NCBI GenBank assembly: GCA_951813045.1
Contig: CATOTF010000002.1
Span: forward strand, 3,472,001-3,536,000
From: an uncultured Rhizobiaceae bacterium
GTDB lineage: Bacteria > Pseudomonadota > Alphaproteobacteria > Rhizobiales > Rhizobiaceae
DNA length: 64,000 bases
Direction of reading: 5' to 3'
The notes beneath the pieces are model-generated. The model searched no databases, was not told where the DNA came from, and worked only from the letters and a program-made list of their open reading frames with translations. The position numbers and the translations under genes are program-made. Positions 17,876 to 26,751 of the stretch are shown one piece after another. How positions within the stretch are numbered: position 1 is the stretch's first letter; each line of letters opens with the position of its first letter.

Positions 17876-18859
17876 ATGGCGAAACCCGATAATAATGAAT
17901 TCTTTCACCCGGTTTCGGGTATGGACCTGCCCCGTTTTGCCGGTGTGCCCACCTTCATGCGCCTGCCCTATTTGCGCGAGGATGACGCTGAATATGCGCA
18001 GGTTGAGATGGGTATCGTCGGTGTTCCGTGGGACGTAGGCACCACCAATAGACCCGGCACGCGCCACGGCCCCCGGCAATTACGCGATTCCTCAACCATG
18101 ATACGCGCAGTTAATGGCGCGACCAATGTTGCTCCATTTTACGCTACCAATTGCGCCGACCTTGGGGACGTGTCGATAAACCCGGTTGATGTGATGGACG
18201 GCATGGACCGCATCACTAAATTTTATACTGGCATAAAATCCCGTGGCATTACCCCGATGACCGCCGGAGGCGACCACCTCCTGTCCCTGCCCGTACTGCG
18301 CGCATTGGCAGCGGACGAGCCTGTGGGGTTGATACAATTTGATTCCCACACTGATCTTTTTAACAGTTATTTCGATGGCAATAAATTTACACACGGCACC
18401 CCATTCCGCCGCGCTATCGAGGAAGGGTTGGTTGATCCCAAGCGCTTTGTGCAAGTTGGAATTCGCGGCACCGCCTATAATTTTGACGACATCGCATGGG
18501 GTGAAGCGCAGGGCGTGCGCATTATCCGCATCGACGAATTTTTCGACCGGGGCATTGATGACGTGATGCAGGAAGTTCGCAGCATCGTCGGCGACAGAGC
18601 AACCTACTGCACCTATGATATTGATTTCATCGACCCGACATTTGCGCCAGGAACAGGAACACCGGAAGTCGGTGGCCCCAATTCCTACGAGGCCCTAAAG
18701 GTCGTTCGCGAATTGGCGGGCCTCAATCTGATCGGCGCCGACATGGTAGAAGTCTCCCCGCCATTTGACCTGCAAGGTGGTACGTCATGGCTTGGCGTAT
18801 CCGTCATGTTCGAACTCATGTGCATCCTGTCCCAGGCCATTGAGAGTCGACGTGGTTAG
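17876..18859 (+). CDS. Ureohydrolase family protein (agmatinase-like)
   Basis: This is the second 327-residue family member in tandem. Ligands are His134 in GGDH, Asp156, His158 and Asp160 in DSHTD, and Asp248 and Asp250 in DIDFID, followed by the canonical GTGTPEVGG loop. The Shine-Dalgarno AGGAAAATACAG overlaps the end of the preceding gene. It probably hydrolyses a guanidino compound such as agmatine, guanidinobutyrate or guanidinopropionate. Equal length and tandem placement with a loop-variant sister suggest a duplicated and diverged pair, possibly forming a mixed oligomer. The 208-bp gap to the next gene shows no gene that I recognise. Confidence 0.88.
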   Translation: MAKPDNNEFFHPVSGMDLPRFAGVPTFMRLPYLREDDAEYAQVEMGIVGVPWDVGTTNRPGTRHGPRQLRDSSTMIRAVNGATNVAPFYATNCADLGDVSINPVDVMDGMDRITKFYTGIKSRGITPMTAGGDHLLSLPVLRALAADEPVGLIQFDSHTDLFNSYFDGNKFTHGTPFRRAIEEGLVDPKRFVQVGIRGTAYNFDDIAWGEAQGVRIIRIDEFFDRGIDDVMQEVRSIVGDRATYCTYDIDFIDPTFAPGTGTPEVGGPNSYEALKVVRELAGLNLIGADMVEVSPPFDLQGGTSWLGVSVMFELMCILSQAIESRRG

Positions 18860-19067
18860 AACATCGAACGAGTGATCATCGATGCGGGAGTGCAGTGGCA
18901 GAGACACTGCGAGTCTTGTCCACCTAGTTCAGATTGCTGCACGCATCGTATTGAAAGTTGAAACATCAGGCCTTGTCCTTCTACTCTGGTCCACGCATCT
19001 GGAGGCCAGCGCCATTATCAATGCAACAAACAAAGCTTTAGGCCGATAGCAGTAAGGAAGTTATTCG

Positions 19068-20252
19068 ATGACGAACACCAGGTCTCCTTTCAGCCATGCA
19101 GAATATGACCGCCGGTTAGCAAAAACCCGAACCGCCATGGCCAAAGCTGGTGTTGATGTGTTGTTCGTGACAGACCCGTCAAATCAGGCGTGGCTAACCG
19201 GTTACGACGGGTGGTCTTTTTATGTTCATCAAGGCGTCATTGTCACAATGGAAGAGCAACCGGTCTGGTGGGGCAGACACATGGACAAGATCGGGGGGCA
19301 TCGCACTTGCTGGATGGACCATAAAAATGTTGTTGGTTACGCAGATCATTTCGTCCAGTCCACTGAAATTCACCCGATGCAGGACTTGGCGACACACCTA
19401 AAGGCACGTGGTTTCGAAAATGCGCGCATCGGCGTTGAAATGGAAAATTATTATTATTCGGCCAAAGCACATTCCGTGATGGGAGAAGAACTCCCCAATG
19501 CCGTATTGATGGATGCAACCGCGCTTGTAAATTGGCAACGGTTGATAAAATCTACCGATGAAATCGCGTTCATTCGCAAAGCTGCGCGTATCTCTGATAG
19601 GGTGGTGAGAACGGCCATCGAACGGGCTTCACCCGGTGTTCGAAAAAATGATCTTGTGGCCGATATCCTGCATGCCGGTATCACCGGCGTTGATGAAGAC
19701 TGGGGGGATTACCCAGCAATCCTGCCGCTGACCCCGTCCGGGCTGGACGCCACGGCTGCACATTTGACCTGGAATGGTGAGCCCATGCGGGAGGGTGAAG
19801 CAACTTTTTTCGAACTATCTGGTTGCTACCGCCGCTATCACGCGCCTCTATGCCGCACGGTTTTTCTTGGCACACCCACTGACGCGATGCGCCGCACAGA
19901 AGCTGCACAGATGGAAGGTATAGAAGCTGGGCTGGAGGCCGCTCGGGCCGGAAATCGCACTTGCGACATTGCTAACGCCCTCATGCGGGTCCTGGCAAAA
20001 TACGGGATCGAGCGCAGTGGACGTATGGGATACGCTGTCGGCCTGAGCTACCCGCCAGATTGGGGGGAACGCACTGCGTCGATCCGCACCGAGGATAAAA
20101 CAGAGTTGGAACCGGGAATGACATTCCATTTTATGCCAGCTTTGTGGATGGACACATGGGGGCTGGAAACAACTGAAACCATACTAATTCAGGAGAGCGG
20201 GCCTGCCGAAACCGTCTGTAATATCGAGCGCAAATTGTTTGTAAAGAATTGA
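19068..20252 (+). CDS. M24-family hydrolase, ectoine hydrolase (DoeA/EutD)-like
   Basis: The 394-residue length and text match my memory of ectoine hydrolase: VTDPSNQAWLTGYDGWSFYV near the N-terminus, GVEMENYYYSAKAH, LVNWQRLIKS, HLTWNGEPM, LSYPPDWGERT and the late MTFHFMPALWMDTWG. Ectoine hydrolase opens the cyclic amidine ring of ectoine to acetyl-diaminobutyrate. The protein has the creatinase/aminopeptidase pita-bread fold, so creatinase-like activity is the alternative. The Shine-Dalgarno AAGGAAGTT is good. Its neighbours are ureohydrolase-like genes and an ArgE-like deacetylase, not the usual DoeB, so either ectoine is degraded by an unusual set or the substrate is a related amidine. Confidence 0.82.
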   Translation: MTNTRSPFSHAEYDRRLAKTRTAMAKAGVDVLFVTDPSNQAWLTGYDGWSFYVHQGVIVTMEEQPVWWGRHMDKIGGHRTCWMDHKNVVGYADHFVQSTEIHPMQDLATHLKARGFENARIGVEMENYYYSAKAHSVMGEELPNAVLMDATALVNWQRLIKSTDEIAFIRKAARISDRVVRTAIERASPGVRKNDLVADILHAGITGVDEDWGDYPAILPLTPSGLDATAAHLTWNGEPMREGEATFFELSGCYRRYHAPLCRTVFLGTPTDAMRRTEAAQMEGIEAGLEAARAGNRTCDIANALMRVLAKYGIERSGRMGYAVGLSYPPDWGERTASIRTEDKTELEPGMTFHFMPALWMDTWGLETTETILIQESGPAETVCNIERKLFVKN

Positions 20253-20255
20253 ACC

Positions 20256-21404
20256 GTGCTCGAGGAAACCAAACATATTCTGTCGCAGTTGGTTGCATTT
20301 CCAACCGTATCCGCCGACAGCAATCTCGACATGATCCATTATCTGGCCAACAGGTTGGACGATTGTGGCGCACGGCTGGATATCTCCCACGATGAGAGCG
20401 GAAAGAAGGCCAATCTCTTCGCTACACTTGGCCCCGACCGCGACGGCGGCATTGTGCTATCGGGCCATAGTGATGTTGTTCCGCTCACCGACCAGACGTG
20501 GTCCAGCGACCCCTTTGTTATCGACGAGCGTGACGAACGTCTCTACGGGCGCGGCACATGCGATATGAAAGGTTTCATCGCCGCAACCATCGCCATGGCC
20601 CCTCAATTCGCCAGGAAAGTGCGGGGCAGGCCGCTTCACTTTGCCTTCACTTATGACGAAGAAGTTGGCTGTATCGGCGCACAACACCTGAAAGAAACTC
20701 TCATCCAAAATGAAGTCATACCGCGGCTGGCAATTATCGGTGAACCGACCAATATGCGCATAATTGACGGTCATAAGGGGTGTTGCGAATACACAACCCG
20801 GTTCGAAGGACTTGAAGGCCACGGCTCCACACCGGACCTGGGTGTCAATGCGGTTGAATATGCCGCGCTGTTCGTATCTCGATTGCTGGAATTGAGAGAT
20901 GAGCTGCAGACGATGGTGCCGAAAACAAGTCGCTTTAATCCACCATGGTCAACGTTAAATGTTGGAGCAATTCACGGTGGCGACGTGCACAATGTGATTG
21001 CACCCAAAGCCCATGTAAATTGGGAAATGCGGCCCGTTCAGGATTCCGATATGTCCTTCGTAAAAAAGGCGATGGAAACTTATTGCAGCAAAACGCTGTT
21101 GCCCGCCATGCAGACGGTTCACCCGGATGCCAGGATCGAAACCGACATCATCGGGGAAGTCACGGGATTAATACCAACCGACGTCAATGAAGCACGAACT
21201 TTGTTATCGAAGCTTACGGGGGCAAATGCCACCGATCTCGTATCATTTGGCACCGAAGCAGGAATATTCCAGTCGTTGGGAATGGACGTCGTTGTTTGCG
21301 GCCCCGGCAGCATCGAGCAGGCACATAAAGCTGACGAATATCTCGCGGTTGATCAATTGACGCAATGTTTGAGCATGTTGGAAAAACTGAGCGATACCCT
21401 GTGA
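20256..21404 (+). CDS. M20-family deacetylase, acetylornithine deacetylase (ArgE)-like
   Basis: The 382 residues show M20 metal ligands and catalytic residues in order: His71 and Asp73 in SGHSDVVP, Asp103 in GRGTCDMKG, the Glu pair in TYDEEVGC, Glu in GEPTNM, and a late His in IEQAHKADEY. This is the pattern of ArgE-type enzymes that remove acetyl from N-acetylornithine. It begins three bases after the stop of the M24 gene (GTG 20256), so the two are translated together. In that setting it may deacetylate N-acetyl-diaminobutyrate or another acetylated diamino acid released by the M24 enzyme. Arginine biosynthesis is the alternative. Confidence 0.82.
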   Translation: MLEETKHILSQLVAFPTVSADSNLDMIHYLANRLDDCGARLDISHDESGKKANLFATLGPDRDGGIVLSGHSDVVPLTDQTWSSDPFVIDERDERLYGRGTCDMKGFIAATIAMAPQFARKVRGRPLHFAFTYDEEVGCIGAQHLKETLIQNEVIPRLAIIGEPTNMRIIDGHKGCCEYTTRFEGLEGHGSTPDLGVNAVEYAALFVSRLLELRDELQTMVPKTSRFNPPWSTLNVGAIHGGDVHNVIAPKAHVNWEMRPVQDSDMSFVKKAMETYCSKTLLPAMQTVHPDARIETDIIGEVTGLIPTDVNEARTLLSKLTGANATDLVSFGTEAGIFQSLGMDVVVCGPGSIEQAHKADEYLAVDQLTQCLSMLEKLSDTL

Positions 21405-21557
21405 TTTGCTGCCGGTTCCGTCGTCACTATGGTGCATTCAAACAGGCAGACTAATTCGGATGCTTGAATTGACCCAAACAGCCCCTACCCTGACGCGTTA
21501 CTAGTAACCCAGACAAAACACTGATGCGGAATAGAAAACCCCATTTTCGAGCAATGA

Positions 21558-22583
21558 TCAATTGTTACTTCCGACCATATGGTGGACGCGGTCGAGCAGG
21601 TTGATACCGAACTGATCAAAGAGATCTATCATATCAACGAAAACCCAGTTTTCAGTAAACTGCCCGTTTTCGAACCGCCAAAAGTCGATACCATTGACAC
21701 CCGCCCGCGCCTGCGTAGCCGAATGCCCTAGATAGGGGCCGGTATGGGAGAGCCAGACGCCTGGAAGGCTGGAAGCGCCGACAAACGCGCCTTCCGCGAT
21801 AAGATTATCCAGATCACCAACCTTGCGGTCGGGAAACGCGACCAACCAAGGTTTCTGATGCAATTCTTCAAATTCCTTCAAGGACAGGCAAGCCCCGATG
21901 CCACCCGGCCCATACCACTTCAGATTGGGATGAAAATAATCGGCCATCTTCATGGATTTAAGATTCGACTGGTCAAAAGCGTTTAAGCCGCCAAAAATGA
22001 ACTGACGCGCGAACGCCAGCATTTGAGAGGGATCACCCTGATCTTCCCAGAGCTCACCCAGCGTGCCAGTCGGTGCCGGGTATACAAAGGGTGCGCCGCG
22101 TGAAGGCGGAAGCGGGGAAAGGTTCAATTGTTCCAACCAGTCAATTACATCAATGATTATCTGTATGCGGACAATTCTCCCCTCTGCATCAAACTCAAGA
22201 AATTCGCCCCACCGAAGGCGCAATTTCTGATTGCGGCCGGGAACACCCCACAGGTCAGCAGTTTGTGTGCCGCACAGGTAACCGGTACCCCCAACCCAAT
22301 ACGCACCATCGCAACCACCGTCAGCTTTACCTTCGGACTTCCCTCCAATTACAATATGAGCCTGGCGGGTCAGGTCGTGGAACGCTTCTCGAAGGGGGCG
22401 CAGATATTGATCGACGATAGCCGGCGCACCGGTGCAATCTGTCAACGGCATGAAACTCTGCCAGCGAATATCTTCGCTGAGAATTTGGGACACCGCATCC
22501 GTCAAACCTGATACAGGTTCAGAATCTGATATTTGCCACCATGACCGGGCAATTTTTTTGTTGCGCTGGTTGATCTCACTCAT
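21558..22583 (-). CDS. Double SnoaL-like (NTF2-fold) protein
   Basis: I use ATG 22583, which has a TGAGGGACAGGG Shine-Dalgarno, giving 341 residues; an upstream start at 22760 would overlap the divergent gene. The protein has two successive NTF2-type halves. The first includes WGEFLEFDAEGRIVRIQIII, the second VNGIDFWRFENGQFTENWV and FDQFGINLL; the FENGQFTENW type motif is characteristic of SnoaL-like cyclases and isomerases. No signal peptide is visible. It lies convergent to the ArgE-like gene. Such proteins act as isomerases, cyclases or dehydratases in secondary or carbohydrate metabolism. Role here unknown. Confidence 0.72.
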   Translation of the reverse strand: MSEINQRNKKIARSWWQISDSEPVSGLTDAVSQILSEDIRWQSFMPLTDCTGAPAIVDQYLRPLREAFHDLTRQAHIVIGGKSEGKADGGCDGAYWVGGTGYLCGTQTADLWGVPGRNQKLRLRWGEFLEFDAEGRIVRIQIIIDVIDWLEQLNLSPLPPSRGAPFVYPAPTGTLGELWEDQGDPSQMLAFARQFIFGGLNAFDQSNLKSMKMADYFHPNLKWYGPGGIGACLSLKEFEELHQKPWLVAFPDRKVGDLDNLIAEGAFVGASSLPGVWLSHTGPYLGHSATQARAGVNGIDFWRFENGQFTENWVFVDMIDLFDQFGINLLDRVHHMVGSNN

Positions 22584-22709
22584 ATCCCTGTCCCTCAGTC
22601 TTTGGGGTCTTATCACTCTGCACTTTTTGGTACATTCCAGAAAGTCCGATTGGAACCGTTGAAATAAATCTGTTGTTTTTCGATCTGCTTTCGCGCCAAA
22701 TTGATCTTC

Positions 22710-23465
22710 ATGAGGGTCATACTTACTTGTATCTTTATCTGCACGATATTGGTTAGCCATGTTTTAGCGAACGGGCAGACCGGGGACGCAAATATCGATC
22801 ATAATTGTGCCGAGAGGCCGATTGCGCACGGTGTAGTTTCCGCACTTCATTCCGCCTTGGGATTCACATTGAAATCAAGCAATCAGGTCTACTTTCTTGA
22901 TGGACTCCGTCTCCAGACTGGAAAACCGTATTTATCAATCGGCCAAAAACTGGAGCTTTTTTCTTCACCAAACCATACCGACCGTTACGGACGAATTCCG
23001 GTTTTTGCGTTTTCGGGCCAAAAATTGATTCAAGTAAAATTGCTTGAATTCGGAGAAGCTGTGATATTTGGTACAGAATTGACAAATAAGTGTCTTAACA
23101 TATTACGGCAGGCGGAAAAGCAGGCTGAAACAGGGAAAAGGGGCTATTGGAAAACCAAAAACGGGGTAATTTTAGCGAAAAACTTGCCACTTTTGTCGAA
23201 AATTTCGGGCAAATTCGCAATAATTCAAGGAAAGATCGCAAGTGTTGGTGATAGAAGCCGACGTCTTTACCTCAATTTTGGCCAAAATTGGTCGCAAGAT
23301 TTCACAGTGTCGGTTGTCAAATCCGGTTCCGGCGCGTTTAAGGGAAACGTGGCGCGTTTGGGTGGCCTGGGAAACAGGACTGTTCGGGTACGTGGGAATG
23401 TTGAGCAACGACAGGGACCGTTAATCCGGTTATTCGATGAATCACAGATCGAGATTTTGGATTAA
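22710..23465 (+). CDS. Exported SNase (thermonuclease)-like protein, probably catalytically degenerate
   Basis: The start at ATG 22710 gives 251 residues with a signal peptide (VILTCIFICTILVSHVLA). The first domain resembles the staphylococcal nuclease barrel, with DRYGRIPVFAF and VKLLEFGEAVIF where active enzymes have DKYGRxLA and LVxxGLA. The usual catalytic Asp-x-Pro-Glu element near the expected place is not seen (text is DGLRLQTGKPY), so nuclease activity is doubtful. The second half is a further barrel-like domain with GKFAIIQGKIASVG. The 3' end overlaps the M48 gene by 29 bases. In other alphaproteobacteria such proteins also stand before M48 peptidases. Confidence 0.7.
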   Translation: MRVILTCIFICTILVSHVLANGQTGDANIDHNCAERPIAHGVVSALHSALGFTLKSSNQVYFLDGLRLQTGKPYLSIGQKLELFSSPNHTDRYGRIPVFAFSGQKLIQVKLLEFGEAVIFGTELTNKCLNILRQAEKQAETGKRGYWKTKNGVILAKNLPLLSKISGKFAIIQGKIASVGDRSRRLYLNFGQNWSQDFTVSVVKSGSGAFKGNVARLGGLGNRTVRVRGNVEQRQGPLIRLFDESQIEILD

Positions 23466-24918
23466 TTTTTGCGCCTGCCTTGCCGGCGCCACGCTATCGG
23501 CATGCAATCTGTTTCCAGATGTCGATGAGCTAACCGATATTGCACCGCAGGAAAACGGCAAATCCAAAGTAACCGTTGACGCCATCCGGGCTAAAGACCC
23601 GCAGGCGAAAATCGGAGCGCAGAGCCACCCCAAAGTCTTTAAAGCAAATGGAGGGGCTTACCAAAATGAGCAGCTGGAAAATCTGCTCACCCTGGTTACC
23701 GGTCGGCTTGTCGCGGAGACCAGCAATCCGAACAGGGCCTTCGATATTACAGTTTTAAACACCCCAAGTGTTAACGCATTCGCCCTGCCTGGTGGCTATC
23801 TTTATGTAACGCGCGGCCTGTTGGCGCTTGCAAATGACGCGTCAGAAATTGCAGCGGTATTGGCTCACGAAATGGCCCATATTTCGTCCAACCACGGGGT
23901 ACAGCGCAGTCGCCAGGCGCAGGCAATCAGCATCGCAGACCGTGTAGCCGATCAGGTTGTTACCAACCCTGTCGTTGCGCAGGTTGTAAAGGCGACCGGC
24001 GAAGATAAGCTCTCCGCCTTTTCACAAAAGCAGGAGCTGCAAGCCGATGCGATTGGTATAAAAATGTTGGGCGGAGCCGGATATGACGCATTCGCTGCGT
24101 CCCGCTTTTTACGTTCGATGGATCGTTATTCCGCCTGGAGAACAGCATCCAACAATGCCAATGATGTGGACATGTCGAGTTCTCACCCGTCCACCCCCCG
24201 GCGCATTGAATTGGCGAAAAGACACGCCCGTATCATTGGCGCTCCGGGAACCGGCGATCGTGGCCGAAAACGTTACCTTGAGGGCGTCGACGGAATTATG
24301 TTTGGCGACACCCGGAAAAACGGGTTTGTGCGGGAGAGCAGGTTTTCCCATCCAAAATTACGCATCACCTTCCAGGTCCCTGAGGCATTCGAACTGTCGA
24401 ATCGTGAAGAAGCAGTCATTGCGTCCGGCCCCAATCAAATGGCCCTGCGGTTTGACGCAGTTAGCCAAAAAGGATTTGAGAGAAAACCGGTCAAATATCT
24501 AAAGTCCGGGTGGTTGAACGGATTGGATGTGGCGACCGTTCGTCGGATTAAATCCAATGGGTTGTCAGGCGCACGCGGGTTTGCATCAACCGGTGATTGG
24601 CATTTCGTGGTTTCAGTGTTCGATACAGGCAACCGTTTTTATCGGTTTATCACCGCAGCGCCGCGCGACACCGCGCAACTGGACACGATCGCAGATCAGA
24701 TTTCTAACAGTTTCCGGAAAATGTCGGCAAAAGAAGTCACAGACATTAAAACGTTGCATGTGCGGGTGGTGACGGTGAAGGACACTGACACACTGGCTAA
24801 ACTGGCCAGTCGGATGCAGGGTGTTTCACGCAAACTGGAGCTGTTTCGAGCTTTGAACGGACTGGAATCCGGTCAGCGCCCAAAAGAAGGTTCGCAGGTC
24901 AAGATCGTAAGCGAATAG
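23437..24918 (+). CDS. M48-family metalloprotease lipoprotein with C-terminal LysM-like region
   Basis: The 493 residues begin with a lipoprotein signal ending in ATLSAC (Cys23), so it is likely anchored on the periplasmic side. The zinc motif is HEMAH at 144-148, with the third ligand Glu in QELQADAIGIKML near residue 203. Upstream NAFALPGGYLYVTRGLL is typical of M48 peptidases such as BepA. The C-terminus (about 440-493) contains VKDTDTLAKLASRM and LFRALNGLESGQRP, which resembles a LysM repeat. BepA-type enzymes degrade misfolded outer-membrane proteins. It overlaps the upstream SNase-like gene and is probably co-translated with it. Confidence 0.9.
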   Translation: MNHRSRFWINFCACLAGATLSACNLFPDVDELTDIAPQENGKSKVTVDAIRAKDPQAKIGAQSHPKVFKANGGAYQNEQLENLLTLVTGRLVAETSNPNRAFDITVLNTPSVNAFALPGGYLYVTRGLLALANDASEIAAVLAHEMAHISSNHGVQRSRQAQAISIADRVADQVVTNPVVAQVVKATGEDKLSAFSQKQELQADAIGIKMLGGAGYDAFAASRFLRSMDRYSAWRTASNNANDVDMSSSHPSTPRRIELAKRHARIIGAPGTGDRGRKRYLEGVDGIMFGDTRKNGFVRESRFSHPKLRITFQVPEAFELSNREEAVIASGPNQMALRFDAVSQKGFERKPVKYLKSGWLNGLDVATVRRIKSNGLSGARGFASTGDWHFVVSVFDTGNRFYRFITAAPRDTAQLDTIADQISNSFRKMSAKEVTDIKTLHVRVVTVKDTDTLAKLASRMQGVSRKLELFRALNGLESGQRPKEGSQVKIVSE

Positions 24919-24948
24919 CACCAAACAACCACCCAAATAGAACGGAGT

Positions 24949-25890
24949 TCAGGCTGAATTTAGAAGCGCAAGGGGGTGGGCTTTTTCAACCAGTTCGCGC
25001 AAACGTTCTTCCAGCACATGGGTATAAATCTGGGTGGTCGAAATATCCGTATGCCCCAGAAGCTGTTGGACGGCTCGAAGATCGGCCCCATTTTGCAGCA
25101 AGTGGCTGGCGAATGCGTGGCGCAACACGTGGGGGGAAATTTTACCTGCTTGCAGCCCGGCGGCAGCAGCCAGTGTTTTCAGATCCCGAGCAAAGTGCTG
25201 TCGGGTCAGATGGCCCATTTCACCAGACGAAGGGAATAACCACTTCTGGTCAAGTAATATCGCTTTGTTTGAGGACCCCATTAATTCCAAATATGCGGAA
25301 ATTGCCTGTTTGGCTTTTTTCCCAAGCGGCACCAAACGCTCTTTGTTACCCTTACCATTTACCAGCAAAAAACGCGTATCTTTTTTAGTCGCAGCAATCG
25401 GAAGGCTCACGAGTTCAGAGACACGAAGGCCTGTAGCATAGAGCAATTCCAACAATGCGTGCATTCGGGCGGCACGCAGCTTTTCATCGGGTGCGGCGGT
25501 ATTTTCAACCTTTTCCTGCGCGACCATAAGCAGGTGATCAACCTGATCTTCGCTCATAATCTTTGGGAGAGGACGACCGGCTTTTGGACTGTCAATTGCA
25601 CCGGTAGGGTCATCTTCACGCAGACCATCAGCATACATAAAACGGTAGATTTGGCGTAATGCTGATAGCTTTCGCGCCTGTGTCGATGGTGCAATTCCCA
25701 GGCTCACCAGATTACCCAGATAATCACGAATATTGTCTGATCGGGCGGCACTGATAGTTATATTCTTTGTGCTGAGGAATTCAGAATAATCCGACAAGTC
25801 ACGTTCATAAGCGTCAAGCGTATTGGCTGCTGCGCCTCGCTCCGCACTCATCATTTCCAAAAAGGAATCAATCAAAAGTCCATCATTCAT
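24949..25890 (-). CDS. xerD: Tyrosine recombinase XerD
   Basis: The 313 residues have the complete tyrosine recombinase catalytic set: Arg156 in ATGLRVSEL, His254 and Arg257 in PHVLRHAFASH, His280 in LGHTDIS and the nucleophile Tyr289 in TTQIYTHV. The N-terminal core-binding domain (residues 1-110) begins with a SAxRGAAANTLDAYERDL pattern typical of XerC/XerD. It resolves chromosome dimers at dif together with XerC. No dif site is claimed here. In related bacteria it stands close to aroK, but here it is about 21 kb away. XerC is the alternative, but the overall text fits XerD better. Confidence 0.9.
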   Translation of the reverse strand: MNDGLLIDSFLEMMSAERGAAANTLDAYERDLSDYSEFLSTKNITISAARSDNIRDYLGNLVSLGIAPSTQARKLSALRQIYRFMYADGLREDDPTGAIDSPKAGRPLPKIMSEDQVDHLLMVAQEKVENTAAPDEKLRAARMHALLELLYATGLRVSELVSLPIAATKKDTRFLLVNGKGNKERLVPLGKKAKQAISAYLELMGSSNKAILLDQKWLFPSSGEMGHLTRQHFARDLKTLAAAAGLQAGKISPHVLRHAFASHLLQNGADLRAVQQLLGHTDISTTQIYTHVLEERLRELVEKAHPLALLNSA

Positions 25891-25974
25891 ATTCCCGGAT
25901 TAAGGGAACATGGTTTCATAAGCGTGAAGAGGCGTAACATACGGTAGAACGATGCAGATAAACGGCGCGCTGCT

Positions 25975-26735
25975 CTAGTGATCTTCAACAATGTGCAGTT
26001 CGCTGGAGAACCCCCACTGGGGGTCAAATCTATGCACGTGATAAACCGGAGCCGTTGCCATTAGCGGCGGGTAATCTCCGCGACGCAATGGTGTTGCGAT
26101 ACTTGGCATAACGAGGACCGGAATATCCCCGACAAGACCGGCCACCCCACGATGCACATGGCCACAAAATATATTTATGATTGAGGAAAATTGTTGCAGC
26201 ACACCGCAAAACGCTTCCATGATCTCATATGACTTAAAGTGTAAAGGATCTGGCCCTTCCTGGACGAGAAAAGGGGGATGATGGGCAAACACCGCTGTCG
26301 GCCTGTTGGTATCCGATTTAAGTGTTTCAATCAGACTGGCTGTTCTTTCCTTACAAAAATTCCCTTTGTTGCTGCCCGGGTCCAACGTATCCAGCACAAC
26401 CAGCCTGACGGGGAAATCTTCAACCGAATAACAATAAATTCTGAATTGGACCCCAAATATTCCGCAGAGGAAAATACCGTTCGCAGGTTGGTACGGTCAT
26501 CCTTATTGCCGACCATCACGTAGACCGGCGCCTCGGCGTTTTCCAGGATAACGGCAGCACATTGGTACTCATCCAACCTGCCGTTTTGTACAATATCACC
26601 CGTATGGATAATAATATCCGGTTGCGGATCGAGCGCATTTATGTCCGCGATCGTTCTTTCAAAGTCCACGATCCGTTGATCAGAATCGGGTGTATCAAGC
26701 GCAATATGCGTGTCGGAAACCTGCGCTATTATCAT
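25975..26735 (-). pseudogene. Frameshifted metallophosphoesterase (Icc/CpdA-like)
   Basis: Two frames together make one calcineurin-type phosphoesterase. The first carries the metal motifs VSDTHIA (residues 7-13), HTGDIVQNG and VMVGNKDDR. The second carries LDTLDPG, VFAHHPPF and CGHVHRG, which completes the metal set. The shift lies near 26430-26450, in the run TTTATTGTTATT on the minus strand, where one frame ends in wrong text and the other begins in VEDFPVRLVVLDT. It corresponds to one lost base (or two gained). The gene would be a cAMP-type phosphodiesterase. Either it is a recent pseudogene or the shift is a sequencing error. Confidence 0.78.
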
Positions 26736-26751
26736 AGTCCCAGGCCTGACC

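Noticed and set aside
16882-18859. Naming both ureohydrolases SpeB (agmatinase)
   Set aside because: Metal residues are shared by the whole family, and one protein lacks the usual specificity loop; context does not point to polyamine synthesis.
18860-19067. Possible gene or tRNA in the gap between the ureohydrolase and the M24 gene
   Set aside because: No frame with family text and no cloverleaf could be recognised; treated as a plain gap.
19068-20252. Naming the M24 protein creatinase
   Set aside because: The text matches ectoine hydrolase much better than creatinase over several long motifs.
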